Notes: a model not told the origin generated them from the letters alone. A stretch of DNA of 64,000 nt from Serripes groenlandicus (GCA_031761405.1 JASEVX010000003.1:146521527-146585526); one strand, 5' to 3'; shown: positions 22,731-33,789, numbered from the stretch's first letter. Numbers and translations: made by a program.

Positions 22731-22949
22731 CTTTTTGGCCAGCTTAATTTTCATCAAATAGGACTTTTCGGTCAGACTGCAATATTGAGTTATTCAAATT
22801 AAGATAATGGTCTCAGATCTTCTTTAGCTTTTAGTCATTCAGTATAATTATGTTTGCAATGACAATCAGAGTAATTAGTAATAAATAATAACTTTAACAA
22901 CTTGCATAATTAGATCAATCAAAGATCCCCAAATACATCTACTTACTTG

Positions 22950-23110
22950 AACATGTAATTCTTTTGTTTGCTATAAACTGCTAATTACATTTAAAAGTGT
23001 GGCAAAACAAATTTGTTTGCATTAAACTATTAATTAGATAAAAATGCGAGGAAAAACAAAATTGTTTGCATTAAACTGTTAATAAGATAACAACAATGTT
23101 GTTTTGATTA
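22950..23110. repeat. Diverged tandem repeat, about 55-bp unit
   Basis: Two to three units sharing AAA-AAATTGTTTGCATTAAACT and TAAT-AGATAA followed by a 'TG-G-AAAAC' spacer. No relation to the MITEs. Confidence 0.6.
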
Positions 23111-23459
23111 AAAATGTGACAAAATGCATTTATAATATTCAATAATGTTCATACATATATATTTATGGAATATAGTGATTTGGCCATGAATTCCTTTCTG
23201 AAATAAATGTTGCATGTCTTCGTAAAATAGGCAGACAACCAGTATTTTTTAAGACAATAATTTTTATTATTTAAGTTATAAAATTCCTGCGCCAATTTAA
23301 GATAAAACAATGCAATGCCACAATGCTATGAAAACCAGGTTTTCAATGATTGACAGAAGAACTTCAGCCTGTTTTTGAGAATTATAATTATGAGACTTTG
23401 TTGGATGTTGTAAAAGATGATGCCGAATGTAGAAAACATGTTGCCATTTTAGAAACAGT

Positions 23460-23740
23460 TACATACCATATTGAGTTACAATATGTCAACAGTAAGTAAA
23501 GATATTCAGTTTCAACCATTTTTCTATTTTTAGAAACAGCAACTTTGACCTTGACCCTAGGTCATAAACACAATCCCATGAAAGGTCTCCATAAACTCAT
23601 TCTACATACCAAGTTTGCCAATTAATGTCAACCGTAACTAAAGATATTCGGTTACAACCATTTTTTTTTTATATTTTATTAACAATGACCTTGACCTTGA
23701 TCCTAGTGGCCCCAAAGGCAAATAAAGATCGGGATGGTCA
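23460..23740. repeat. Two-unit repeat with TGACCTTGACC
   Basis: Two diverged units of about 155 bp, each with AAAGATATTC-GTT-CAACCATTTTT, followed by TGACCTTGACC (about 23547 and 23686) and TCCTAG or CCCTAGG. The second unit follows ATGTCAACCGTAACTAAAG, matching the start of the first. A repeat type I associate with mollusc genomes. Confidence 0.6.
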
Positions 23741-24311
23741 TTTTCTCCCACAAACTGTGAAACTGACTTTCCATGCATTCTACTTGTAAATTTTTTGATA
23801 ATATTTATTTTAATATCACATTGAAAATCCAGATCCATCAGGCTGCAATTTATGTTGTAAACATGTCAGGCTGATGATGATATCATGGGCGATGCCTTAG
23901 TATAAGAGTACATTTTTTTGTATTTTGTTTACAGTGGGGACATATGAGCTCCCTTGTCATTTTCTGCATGGCAGACAGACATTAGCCCCTTCATTGTGCC
24001 ATGACGGGAAATCAGCCCTTTCATTGTTATGAAAGAAGCAAACATTTTACAGGGGGTATATTTGTTGTTTTTTGGAAAGTTTTAATCCAACGCTGATCGA
24101 ATATACAGATTAAATAAATGTTCATTATAAATATGGAAGGGGCTATACAAAAAAGGCCCCTCCCCCCAAAGTCAACTGACAAAAAAACCCCAACCCGGCA
24201 GGATAATGAGGTAAAAGGTTGAGGTTGATAATACTCATTGGACAAATTACCTGCACAGATCTGAATGGGAACCTTATCTGAAAGTGACAATTAATTACAA
24301 TCACCATACCT

Positions 24312-24541
24312 TTAACCCTTTCCCACATATAACAAATAGGCAGCAGAAGACATTGAAAACATCTATGGTAACATACTAATAGAAACGCTCTTAAATTGAA
24401 AATATGATTATTGAATCAACTTAAAAACATTGTGACAAAAGGAGAAATTGCTAATTATCAGTCTGCTGCATTATATTTTAGTTTCTTCTTTAGCCTGAAT
24501 GTTTAAAAAGTTGTCAGTGTCTGCATATGGGAAAGGGTTAA
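24312..24541 (+). mobile_element. TTAA MITE, copy 12 (older)
   Basis: Both flanks TTAA (24312-24315, 24538-24541). TTAACCCTTTCCCACATATAAC start, CATATGGGAAAGGGTTAA end. The central hairpin is interrupted (GCTAATTATCAGTCTGCTGCA), suggesting an internal rearrangement. Confidence 0.82.
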
Positions 24542-24759
24542 GGCAGGCTTACCCTTACCCTGATGAAATCCACATTTGTTGCATTATAATGCAGCAGACG
24601 TTTTATTTTGAAAAGGTGAAATTTCTCAAAAGGGGTAATTGCTCCATTTTCCTCCAATAATTGCAACTTTGTACCTAAATTTGACTTCCAAATTCCCAGA
24701 TATAATTTGGTTTAGCCTGAAACTTTTTTAAAAGCAGACGGCACTAAAACTTTTATATC

Positions 24760-25030
24760 AGGTAACTTGTTAAAACAGGTTAATGAACAATAAGATTTCA
24801 ATTTACCTCGCTAATTGGTCCTGGGGATTTGCCCGCCCTGTGTTTGTCAGGTATTGTTAAAGTTATCGCTTTAATACCCGGTCCTGTCATATACAGGTAA
24901 CAATTTATCGCCTATCCTTTCCCACAATATGACATACAATGTCGCCTGCTTGCAAATTTGTTGTATTTGGGAAAGAAATTTTGCGGAAAAAGCACATCAG
25001 GTGTAATTGTTATCCATTTACCTGATACAT
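24760..25030. promoter_or_regulatory. Cluster of four CAGGTA boxes (candidate ZEB/E-box element)
   Basis: CAGGTA or TACCTG occurs at about 24764, 24849, 24894 and 25019 within 260 bp, three of them followed by a further A or T that extends the ZEB/E2-box type. ZEB proteins bind CAGGTA/G. Function is inferred; a degraded MITE overlaps part of the block. Confidence 0.3.
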
Positions 25031-25044
25031 GTATGTTGAAGGTT

Positions 25045-25102
25045 TTAACCCTTTCCCACATAAACAAAATCTACAGCAGACGCCATTTAAAAACACTTAG
25101 CC
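25045..25102. repeat. Truncated MITE left end
   Basis: TTTTAACCCTTTCCCACATAAAC with CTACAGCAGACG, cut after about 55 bp by the next copy. Confidence 0.65.
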
Positions 25103-25974
25103 TCAACCCTTTCCCACATACAACAAATCTGCAGCAGACAACTTTAAAAGCATAATAGCGACAAAGACCTGAAAATCTCCATAAAAGATAGCTTAATTGT
25201 TGAAAACATTGTGGCCAAAGAAGAACTTGATCATCATGAGCAATTTCACCCTTGGCCACAATGTTTTCAAAAGTCGTCTGCTGATGGTTTAATCCCATTT
25301 CGTCTAATCCCAATTTGTCTAATCCCATTTCGTCTACACTTTTTGCAATTTGTCCCATTTCGTCTACAACCAATTTACACCCCGGTGCCATTTCGTCTAC
25401 ACTTAGATTAATGAGACAGACAGACAAATTCAATAAGACGGACATATTTTGTTTAAAATATGTGGGTTATACATACATCTTGTTTTTATCGTTCTATTTT
25501 TGATAATTTTTATATGATTATATTGGAATGTCGCAATTACTTTAAGGGACTCATGGCATTCAGCCAGTCTTAGTCTACATTATGTACAAAGTCCGAAGGC
25601 TGTAAACAAAAGAAACACAAAGTTCATAACAATTAACAATACAGATCAAAGGTAATTGCTTAAAGTTTTAAACTTCTTAATTAAAAGATGATCAGCAGTT
25701 TGTTCAAAAATTAATTAACAATAATTAAAAGCAGTAATTGCTTAAAGTTTTCACACCAAGATTTATAATTGATTTAAGAAAGGTCAATGTAAGTTGAAAT
25801 GGAAATCTCCGTAGACATATCTATGTATATTCATTTTATGGACAGTAGACGACATGGGAACAAGAGTGTAGACGAAATGGGACAAAAAACTGTAGACGAA
25901 ATGGGATTAGACGAACTGGGATGTTACCCTGCTGATATTGCGTCAAAATGTGTCTGCAGGTGGGAAAGTGTTAA
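25102..25974 (+). mobile_element. TTAA MITE (older) split by a foldback element
   Basis: Left portion 25102-25285 (TCAACCCTTTCCCACATACA, TCTGCAGCAGACAAC, hairpin GATCATCATGAGC, GTCGTCTGCTGAT). Right portion 25929-25974 (CTGCTGATATTGCGTCAAAA, GTGGGAAAGTGTTAA). The two parts join perfectly once the insert and one copy of CTGCTGAT are removed. Confidence 0.85.
25286..25928. mobile_element. Foldback element, 8-bp target duplication, terminal arrays of GTAGACGAAATGGGA
   Basis: A 643-bp insert flanked by CTGCTGAT (25278-25285 and 25929-25936). Its ends are inverted repeats of about 80 bp: GGTTTAATCCCATTTCGTCT at left, and at right the complement of GGTAACATCCCAGTTCGTCT. Each end is built from several copies of a roughly 15-bp unit, TCCCATTTCGTCTAC or its complement. 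The middle is AT-rich and non-coding. An 8-bp duplication is typical of hAT transposons, so this may be a non-autonomous hAT. The ORFs reading VDEMG repeats are the 15-bp unit in translation. Confidence 0.85.
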
Positions 25975-26169
25975 AAACATTTAGTCTGAAAAAATCAAAA
26001 TCTCTATAAATGATAGTGTAAACATTGTATAGAGTTAGACACATTGTGGCAATTTTTATATTAAAGTCTGCATGTGGGAAAAGTTTAATATTCTGAATTA
26101 TGACCATAATTATCATTGTCAACTTTTCTAGAACTAAATACCTGATCTATGTTCTTAGTAGTCTGAATT

Positions 26170-26660
26170 GTGATAGCCATATTTTGCTCAGATAATTTAA
26201 TAGAACTTCAACAGTTTTCAAAGTTTTTAATCTATACATATTATTAAGGAAAATTGGCCCAGCTCCCTGATGGCCATGTTTTTCAACAGATTGGAATAAT
26301 TTGAACATCTTGGAAGAGGTTCACCAGTTCTGTTCCATAATATTTTCAAATCTGGCCAGCACCTTTGGACAAGAAGATTTTAACAGTTTTCCTTTAACTT
26401 TCTGTTGTTCTTTTAGTCATTCTAAAGGATTATCACCTAAGGATCATTCCTGCTAAGATTTGCCCAGTGGTTTAAGGAGAATATTTTTTTCTTTTTTTTA
26501 ATTCCTTTCTTTTGCCGATGGTATTGCAACCAGAATTTTGCATGTTATTCATTTCTTTTTTAGAAATTCCAAAAAGGGAATCTCCTAAGAAATATTCTTG
26601 TCAAGTTTGGTTGAAATTGGCCAAGTGGTTTCAAAGGAGATATGTCATTAATATTAATTG
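26170..26660. repeat. Likely dispersed repeat related to 'GTTGAAATTGGCC-AGTGGTTT' sequences
   Basis: Contains AAGTTTGGTTGAAATTGGCC and AAGTGGTTTCAAAGGAGA (26598-26642), and an upstream cognate around 26450-26490 (AAGATTTGCCCAGTGGTTTAAGGAGA). I recall such text as a common dispersed repeat in bivalves. Boundaries are not defined. Confidence 0.45.
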
Positions 26661-26766
26661 TTGATCGTGACGTCATAATGCAAACAATTAAGATATGTCA
26701 GTGCAAAAAATCATCTTGAGCAAATTGTTTCCAATTTCAACAGTGTTATCAAAAAGTCATCTGGTC

Positions 26767-26996
26767 TTAACCCTTTCCCTCATATAGACGCTTTCTGATG
26801 CCTCTGCAGCAGACGGCTTTTTCAAAACATAGTGACAAAAGAAGAAATTGTTAAAAACAAGCAATTTCTCATTTTGCCACAATGTTTTCCACGTTTAGTC
26901 ATGGGTTATCCATTCAATTATGGAGATTTTCTATTTTTTGACAAAATAAGTTCAAAGTTGTCTGGAGCAGAATTGTCATATGAGGGAAAGGGTTAA
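26767..26996 (-). mobile_element. TTAA MITE, copy 13
   Basis: Both TTAA flanks (26767-26770, 26993-26996) and the TIR CCCTTTCCCTCATA are intact. Hairpin region GTTAAAAACAAGCAATTTCTC has lost one arm's base pairing at its tip. A short relic follows at about 27050-27125 (GTCGCCTGCTGCA...AGCGGGAAAGGG). Confidence 0.92.
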
Positions 26997-27125
26997 TATT
27001 GACAACTGCAAGGTTTTAAAAATACCAGTATGACAATATTTTGTTTTTTTGGAGTTTTTCCATATTTTTGTCTAGATGTTTTCAAAGTCGCCTGCTGCAC
27101 ATTTGTCACAAGCGGGAAAGGGCCA

Positions 27126-27526
27126 TTCACCTAAAAAAAACAAGTATTTTTAGAGTTCTCTGCTTTGAAAACAACAGAGAAATAATAATATTCTGAATAA
27201 TTGAAATTATGTTTTTAATATAGAATTACTAGCAGGGACCACATTTGTCTTCGTAAATAAGACAAAAACACTTAAATGCAAGTCAACAAAATGAAACTAA
27301 AAATACCTAAAACATCGAAATGTTTATTCCATTTTAGATGTGTCATTACTTAGTGTTTTTAAACAAACACAATTGTAATATGTTCAAAACATCTTAATGT
27401 GTTTCTTTCCAATAATTATCCCTCCTCCCATGTGATTTCCGAAAAGCTATTAAAAATAGAAGTCGCGGGCTTCTGCCCGGCGACTAATGAACATTGTGTA
27501 AAATGGAGACTTTTCTTGTTTCTTAA
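27126..27526. other. Unassigned intron
   Basis: AT-rich DNA with one GC-rich patch near 27460-27485. No gene or repeat recognised. Confidence 0.35.
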
Positions 27527-27755
27527 TTAACCCTTTACCTCATATAGACGCTGTCTGACGCCTCTGCAGCAGACGGCTTTTTGAAAACATAGTGACAAAA
27601 GAAGAAATTGCACAAAACGTGCAATTTCTCCTTTTGCCACAATGTTTTCCACTTTTTGTCTTAGGTTATCCATTAAACTATGGAGATTTCTATGTTTTGA
27701 CAAAATATGTTCAAAGTCATCTGCTGCAGAATTGTCGTATGAGGGAAAGGGTTAA
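27527..27755 (-). mobile_element. TTAA MITE, copy 14 (AC/GT subtype)
   Basis: Left TTAACCCTTTACCTCATA (one mismatch); right TATGAGGGAAAGGGTTAA. Hairpin GCACAAAACGTGC, with the left block GACGCCTCTGCAGCAGACGG. Confidence 0.93.
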
Positions 27756-28525
27756 TTGTCATCCCATTTTGAAGCATAATACTGTTTCTTGCATCTTTTT
27801 ACGGACAGACTGTCCAAAAATAGTCCCATGTCATTTTCAGTTAATGGTTAACGGCATGGGGGTGGTTGCTTTAAAATTCCGTCTTTTGTCCGTGTTAATG
27901 AAGTATAACAGTACAGAAGAAAGACCTCATGGTGCGATATCAAAGTTTCTGTGTACTTAAAGGGACTTAAAGTGTACGCCGATTTTAACGCTTATTTCAG
28001 CACTGATTGAATTTTCATACTTGAAGCATCCTTTGAACAAACAAGTGCTGAAAGATCGATACATGTCCCCTTATAGGGGCCTAGCGTCTTTATAAAAAAA
28101 CAACTCTTTTTTCTGTAAAATTGGAACTTGATTACTTGAGTATCTTGATAGAAGATAACTTTGCAAAACATTGATAAAACAATTCTCTAGTGTATCCATT
28201 TTAAAACTTTCTTATTTACTTAAATAATTTGCAGATAAAATTTTGCAATGAAGTTGTAAAATATTTCTTTTGTTACTTAATTTCACCAAAATAAAGAAAT
28301 TCACCATCTCCCAAACACAGAAGACTTTGGACATGTCACACTAAAGAAAAAGTCTAACAGGAGAAACTGCTAAAAGAGATCAAAATGAATGCTCCTTTTT
28401 TTTTTAAAAATCACAATATTTTCGACATATTGTAAATATTACCAGATGTTACAGATGTTACAGTTTGTCCCTCAGATGTTTTCAAAGCAGACAACTCTAA
28501 AATATATATTGAATAAGGTAAAAAG
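27756..28525. repeat. Unassigned intron and a faint relic
   Basis: Mostly unrecognised. A very degraded MITE may span about 28310-28510 (CCAAACACAGAAGACTTTGG, GCTCCTTTTTTT). No exon seen. Confidence 0.35.
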
Positions 28526-28750
28526 TTAACGCTTTCCCACATACAACGAATCTGCAGCAGACGTTATTAAGAAAGCATTAAGGTAATAATGTGGAAATGT
28601 TCTTAAGATAAAAGTACAATTATTTAAAATAATACTTGAATACTTTGAGGCAATTTAGGAGAACTTGCTCATTATTTCTCCTTTTGTCACAATGCTTTCT
28701 AACGTAGTCTGCAGCAAAATATGTCATGTCTGCATGTGGGAAAGGGTGAA
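28526..28750 (+). mobile_element. TTAA MITE, copy 15 (older)
   Basis: TTAACGCTTTCCCACATACAAC start; GCATGTGGGAAAGGGTGAA end. The central hairpin is reduced to CTTGCTCATTATTTCTCC. Confidence 0.8.
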
Positions 28751-29250
28751 GTGGGCCTTTCAAAAAAGTTACAATAATGGTTGAAGACGAAGAAGAATAA
28801 AAGGACTTGAGGGTCATTTTGCGACAAAAGTTTTACAGGCATGTAATTACAAAGTGTGCACCTTCGTTGCTTTAGATCTCAATAAAATTTCAATAAATCA
28901 GTCCAATAGAAACCTTTGCAGGCGCACGTGGACGCAAATTCAGCACACGCGCCACTTCTGTTCCAAAACACCTCTAATAAAAGGTGCAATCAGCAAATCT
29001 GCTGTTTCTTTTGTCATGCTAAACTAACATTATCCGTAAAATCATCCGTTCTGCCAACTTATGCAAATTACCTGGCTATTCAAGGAAGATGGACACAAAA
29101 AGATTTCTTTCTTTGGACAATATTTAATTTGGCGGTCTGTGAAATTTGTCGTTAAGAAAAATAGATTTCATGCCCCATTTATTTCTTTATCTTTTTGACT
29201 TTACAAGACAGTACTACTGGTACTATAATTTTTTCAAATGTAACCCCTTT
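28751..29250. other. Unassigned intron
   Basis: No MITE termini. A GC-richer patch is seen at about 28918-28970. The plus-strand ORF here has no recognisable domain. Confidence 0.35.
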
Positions 29251-29490
29251 CCAATATACATCAAAACCTGCAGCAGACAATTTTTACTTTGAAAATATTT
29301 TGTAAAATATTCGGAAACGCTTTAAATGAAAAAAAAAATTAATGAATATAGTTAAAAATATTGAAAATCTCTACAGATGTAAGTATTACTATCAAATAGA
29401 GTTGAAAACATTGTGGCTAAATGAGAAATTTCTTATTTTGCTACAATATTTTCAAAAGTTGTACACTTCAGATGCGTCAATGGGTTAATA
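29240..29490. repeat. Degraded MITE
   Basis: AACCCCTTTCCAATATACATC start and CTGCAGCAGACAATTTTT block; the end is eroded at about 29490 (CAATGGGTTAA). Confidence 0.55.
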
Positions 29491-29515
29491 TGATCCAGTG
29501 AAACACAAAAACCAA

Positions 29516-29737
29516 TTTATTTATTGGGGTTTTACACCGCTTTCAACATTATTTCAGTTATATTACGGCGACAGTTCACTTATTCATGATCCCTGGGTAA
29601 ACAAACCAGTACTAGGCTAGAAAATGTGCCTTGCCCAAGGGCACTCCACCATGACCGTAGTGCCGCGACTGGGGATCGAACCCGGCACACACGGTTTCGA
29701 AATCCCCGACGCTAACCACTCGACCACAGCGGATTCC
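29516..29737 (-). mobile_element. Full-length tRNA-derived SINE
   Basis: Read on the minus strand it starts GGAATCCGCTGTGGTCGAG with A-box-like (GTGGTCGAGTGGTTAGCG) and B-box (GGGTTCGATCC) promoter elements. The body contains CAAGGCACATTTTCTAGCC and CCCAGGGATCATGAATAAG, and it ends CCCCAATAAATAAAT. It is flanked by a perfect 12-bp target duplication CACAAAAACCAA (29504-29515 and 29738-29749), the mark of LINE-driven retroposition. It is the reference copy for the other SINE fragments here. Confidence 0.9.
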
Positions 29738-29759
29738 CACAAAAACCAAACTTCAAGAC

Positions 29760-29973
29760 ATAAACCCTATCCCACATACAGACGCTTTCTGACGTCAGTC
29801 TGCAGCAGATGTCTTTTGAAACATTGTGGCAAAATGAGAAATTGTTCATGATGAGGAATTTCACCTTTTGCCACTGTATTCAACATTGTTTAATAATTAA
29901 ACCTTTATCGATAGAGATTTTTCATGTTTTTGAGGTAGTCAAAAAAAATTTTTTTTGTGTGGGAAAGGGTTAA
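29760..29973 (-). mobile_element. TTAA MITE, copy 16 (older)
   Basis: TAAACCCTATCCCACATACAG start, CTGCAGCAGATG block, GTTCATGATGAGGAAT hairpin, and GTGTGGGAAAGGGTTAA end at 29973. It begins 10 bp after the SINE target duplication. Confidence 0.8.
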
Positions 29974-30814
29974 GACCAGAGCAGATCTAGATCAGACTCC
30001 ACAGAGGACATTCTAGTTCACCATCTAGTCATACAAACATCCTGGAAGTCTGGCAGAACCATTATGACAAGATACAGACTATGAAACTATGGTTTAAAAA
30101 ATGTTGGTCACAATTGCTATTAATTTCAAAATCTCTGACGGGTTGCCTTGGCGCGACTTATCTCACATAAAGGTCTTAGTTCTAACCGAGTGAACTTTAC
30201 AAAATGAGGTTTATTACAATTTTTATATTAATTTATTATCATTATAGTGGACTATCACTGACAATGGTTGACGTCCCTGCACGCCCAGGTTCTAAAATAA
30301 TGACATCATAAATTTGGAAATCAATAATTTGTTGATGAATGGCAAATGATACAAATGAAATTAACTTCCAGTTATCATAAGCATGCTTTAATGGGCCACA
30401 GTCACAACAAGGACCCCAGGGACTGGGTAAGGGGCCATTTGCCTTTTTACACCATACAACAAATCTGCAGCAGACTACTTTGAAAATGTCAATCACAATG
30501 TGAGTTGAAAACAATTTCTCAGTTTGCCAAAATAGTTCCGAGATATTTTCCATATTTTTGCTAAATATATTTCAGCAAATTAGTTGTACCGGTATGAGGG
30601 AAAGGGTTATTAGAAATGAAAAAATGCTTTATCAAAATAGTTGAAGTGAGGTAAAAATGATAATCTTTGGTTCAAAGGTCAGAGTCATTACTGCCTGTAC
30701 CCATGTGGCCACAACACTCCTGTCCATCCAACCATCCCAGGTCTATAGAACATTAGAACTTTGACATTTTGAGGCAACCCTATGATCAGCCAACCTTATC
30801 TAAGTCCCTGGGTT
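29974..30814. repeat. Unassigned intron with one shortened MITE
   Basis: A decayed copy at about 30445-30609 (TTTTTACACCATACAACAAATC ... GTATGAGGGAAAGGGTTA) lacks most of its centre. Elsewhere nothing is recognised. Confidence 0.5.
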
Positions 30815-31045
30815 TTAACCCTTTCCCTCACATAGACGCTTTCTGACGCCTCTGCAGCTGTCGGCTTTTTGAAAACATAGTGACAAAAGGAGAAATTGCA
30901 CATAACGTGCAATTTCTCCTTTTGCCACAATGTTTTCCACTTTTTGTCATAGGTTATCCATTCAATTATGGAGATTTTCTATTGTTTGACAAAAATACTT
31001 TCAAAGTCGTCTGCTGCAGAATTGCCGTATGAGGGAAAGGGTTAA
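30815..31045 (-). mobile_element. TTAA MITE, copy 17 (AC/GT subtype)
   Basis: TTAA at 30815-30818 and 31042-31045; hairpin GCACATAACGTGC. Its right TTAA is also the left TTAA of a second, older element (31042 to about 31200: TTAACCCGTTTCCCACTTG, with ATTGCTCATAACAAACAAT), which is truncated on the right. Confidence 0.92.
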
Positions 31046-31529
31046 CCCGTTTCCCACTTGTACCGGTACACTTATTTTGAATCATCTGCAGCAAAAGAAT
31101 TTTGAAAACATTTTGGCAAAAGGAAAAATTGCTCATAACAAACAATCTCTCCTTTTGCCTCAATGTTTTAACCTTATGACAAAACCATACTTTTAAGTTT
31201 CCCTTTTTGTGTCGCAATAGATTTGTTCAATTTTTTTTAATAGATTTGCATGTTTAAATGTGAGCAATTTCTTGGTTTTAACTTGGAACTGTTAAATTTT
31301 GCATCCAATGTTGCCTATGTCCAGGAAATAATGTATTGCAGATATTTATCATTGTAAACTTTGAGGAAGATTCTAACATTTCTAATAACCATGTGTTCAA
31401 TATGGTAAGTACTTTCAGCCCTTTGAAAGATTATGCTTAGTAATTAGGAAATATTTCAAAATGTCCAGTTGGTATACTATAAATTTCCTCATTAAATTTG
31501 CTAATTCAAAATCCACCATATTGAAAAAC

Positions 31530-31860
31530 AAAATCAACTTGTTTTGATGAAAGAGAGAAATACAAACACATTGTGATAAAAGAAGACTTGCTCTTCATAA
31601 GTGAGTAGATCTACTTCTTTTTGCAATAATAACTCTTTCCCACATAAAGACGCTTTCTGATTCTTCTGCAGTAGACAACTTTTGAAAACATTGTGAGAAA
31701 AGGAGAAATTGCTCAAAACGAGCAATTTCTCCTTTTGCCACAATATGTTTTCAACTTGTTTTAATAATTAAACTTTTATTTACTGATGTTTTCCATATAT
31801 TTGCCTAAATGTTTTCAAAGTCATCTGCTGCGGATCTAATGTATGTGAGAAAGGGTTAAA
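31530..31860 (-). mobile_element. TTAA MITE, copy 18 (older), with relic before it
   Basis: The copy runs from about 31629 (AACTCTTTCCCACATAAAGACGC) to TTAA at 31856-31859, with a perfect hairpin GCTCAAAACGAGC. A fragment precedes it at 31560-31620, and 31200-31530 is unassigned. Confidence 0.8.
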
Positions 31861-32345
31861 GTGGTCTGCTGCAGTACCACAGTAACAGAGGGGGAAATAA
31901 AAGGAGACTGATCTAGATAAAGGGTTTAGCGCTCGCCAATAAAATGTCATCCATTCATCTGAAAGGTTATTCAATTAAGGTGTTATAATAACTTTCCACA
32001 ATGGTTAAAATACTAGGACAGGTGGCTGGAACATGGGCCATTTAGATCCACTAGTCTGATATGATCTAAATACTAAATACCACAAGTAATTCGCAAATGT
32101 TACAATTTGTACTGGTACCTTTAATAGCAATAATTTGATGTAAATGAGCAGGGGTTCCCTATGCATACATGTGACAGCCAGAGGCATACTGCCAGACAAT
32201 AGTCCCAAGCAGGCTGCTGTTTATAACAAAAACGGTTTTAGCGACACTATATATTGTGGAATTGTTTTTTTATTTGCATGAGTTATTCAAAGAAAATTTT
32301 CAAATAGGGATATAAACTTTAACTATATAACTTTGGAAGACTACT
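31861..32345. other. Unassigned intron
   Basis: No MITE terminus except a GTCTGCTGCAG remnant at about 31864. AT-rich, with no exon recognised. Confidence 0.35.
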
Positions 32346-32349
32346 TTTT

Positions 32350-32565
32350 TATTAAATTTGATTTATTGAGGTTTAACGCGGTTTTCAACAGTTTTTCAGT
32401 TATATCACAGCAACAGAACACTTATTCATAATCTCTGGGTGACAAACATTTTAGTACTAAGCTAGAAAATATGCCACGTCTTGGTAGGGTACAGCAAGCG
32501 GGCATCAAACCCGGAAAACAGTCTCAAAAGCACTCAGCCATGGCCGATTCATTTGAACCCTAGCC
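32350..32565 (-). repeat. Diverged SINE
   Basis: Same family and orientation as 29516-29737. TGATTTATTGAGGTTTAACGC start, TTTTTCAGTTATATCACAGC, CACTTATTCATAATCTCTGG, AGCTAGAAAATATGCC and ATCAAACCCGG (degraded B box) are in the same order. The head ends near GGCCGATTC (about 32552). No clear target duplication. Confidence 0.75.
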
Positions 32566-32799
32566 AACAATATTTTTCATGAGTAAATAAAAGAAGTGAA
32601 GTTAGAGAGAGGTAAGTGTGACAGGAAATGTGATAATTTTATCATTTTCCCAAATGTTTTCTATTTCAACCAATGCTTTTTCATAAGAAACTATATATAT
32701 TCATATAAGAAAATTATTGAAAAAAATGCAAATACTACTTTAAGGAAACACTACTTACTCCTTTAATAACAATATATTTTGAACCATTAATAATACATC

Positions 32800-33208
32800 T
32801 TAGTAACAGCAGACAACTTTTGAAAACATTGTTGCAAAAGGAGAAATTGCTCATGTTTTCAACTTTATTTAATAATTATACTTTCATTCATTGAAATTTT
32901 TCAAATTTTTGCCTGGATTCTTTAAAAGTTGGTTGGTTTTGTTTCAGAGGCATCAAAAGGCATTGTTATACGAAAAGCATTAACTCTTTCCCACCTGCAG
33001 ACACATATTGACGCTAAAGCAGCAGACGACTTTTGAAAACATTGCGGCTAAAGGTGAAATTGCTCATGATGAGCAATTTCTCCTTTGGCCTCAATGTTTT
33101 CAACTTTATTTAACAATTAAACCATATTTTATGGAGATTTTTCAGCTTTATGTCCCTATGTTTTTAAGGTCGTCTTCTGCAGAATTGTCATATGTGGGTA
33201 AGGGTTAA
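32800..33208. repeat. Two older TTAA MITEs
   Basis: A truncated piece at about 32810-32980, then a full-length copy 32980-33208: TTAACTCTTTCCCACCTGCAG start, ATTGCTCATGATGAGCAATT hairpin, CATATGTGGGTAAGGGTTAA end. Confidence 0.78.
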
Positions 33209-33454
33209 AGTGAACAGAATGATTATGACTAAATGTGGTTCCGAAACACTTAAAAAGCAAAATATTTATCAAATTAGAGATGGTCGGCCAAAACTGATCA
33301 CAGATGGATGAAAACATTAAAGACTGTTTCTTTTATTTTCACAAAAGAGATTTTACAGATAAATGTTTCATTACATTCAAAGAGAAATTAGAAAGGAACA
33401 ATTGATAAAAGTCTGTTTACCCGCTTCATTGCCCTATCAATAATCTTCATACAA

Positions 33455-33632
33455 TTAACCCTTTCCCTCATACGACAATTCTGCAGCAGACGACTTTGAA
33501 TGTATTTCGTCAAAACATAGAAAATCTCTATAATTGAATGGATAACCTATGACAAAAAGTGTGCAATTTCTTCTTTTGTCACTATGTTTTCAAAAAGCCG
33601 TCTGCTGCAGAGACGTCCGAAAACGTTTCCCT
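33455..33632 (+). mobile_element. TTAA MITE with the left hairpin arm deleted
   Basis: TTAACCCTTTCCCTCATACG start. After GACAAAAAGT the sequence jumps to GTGCAATTTCTTC, so about 37 bp holding the left hairpin arm is missing. The right end is rearranged too (ACGTCCGAAAACGTTTCCCTCATACAG). AC/GT subtype by its other features. Confidence 0.88.
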
Positions 33633-33789
33633 CATACAGAAGACTCATTAGAGAAAGTTGATACAATTTAGGCATCAATGTCGCCGGAAAAGACTGCATT
33701 AATTTATTTTATGACACACATGCATTCTTGACTTTCATTAGTCTAAACATACACATAATGTTTTCATCAAGGACTAATTCCAGGATTTT

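Larger units (their letters stand above)
22731..24311. other. MITE-poor intron interval
   Basis: Apart from the two repeats listed separately, this holds unassigned AT-rich sequence. No TTAA MITE terminus was seen between 22731 and 24311. No exon was supported. Confidence 0.4.

Noticed and set aside
25071..25984. ORFs with repeated VDEMG peptides
   Set aside because: The peptide is the 15-bp GTAGACGAAATGGGA unit of a transposon end read in frame; the frame runs across unrelated MITE sequence.
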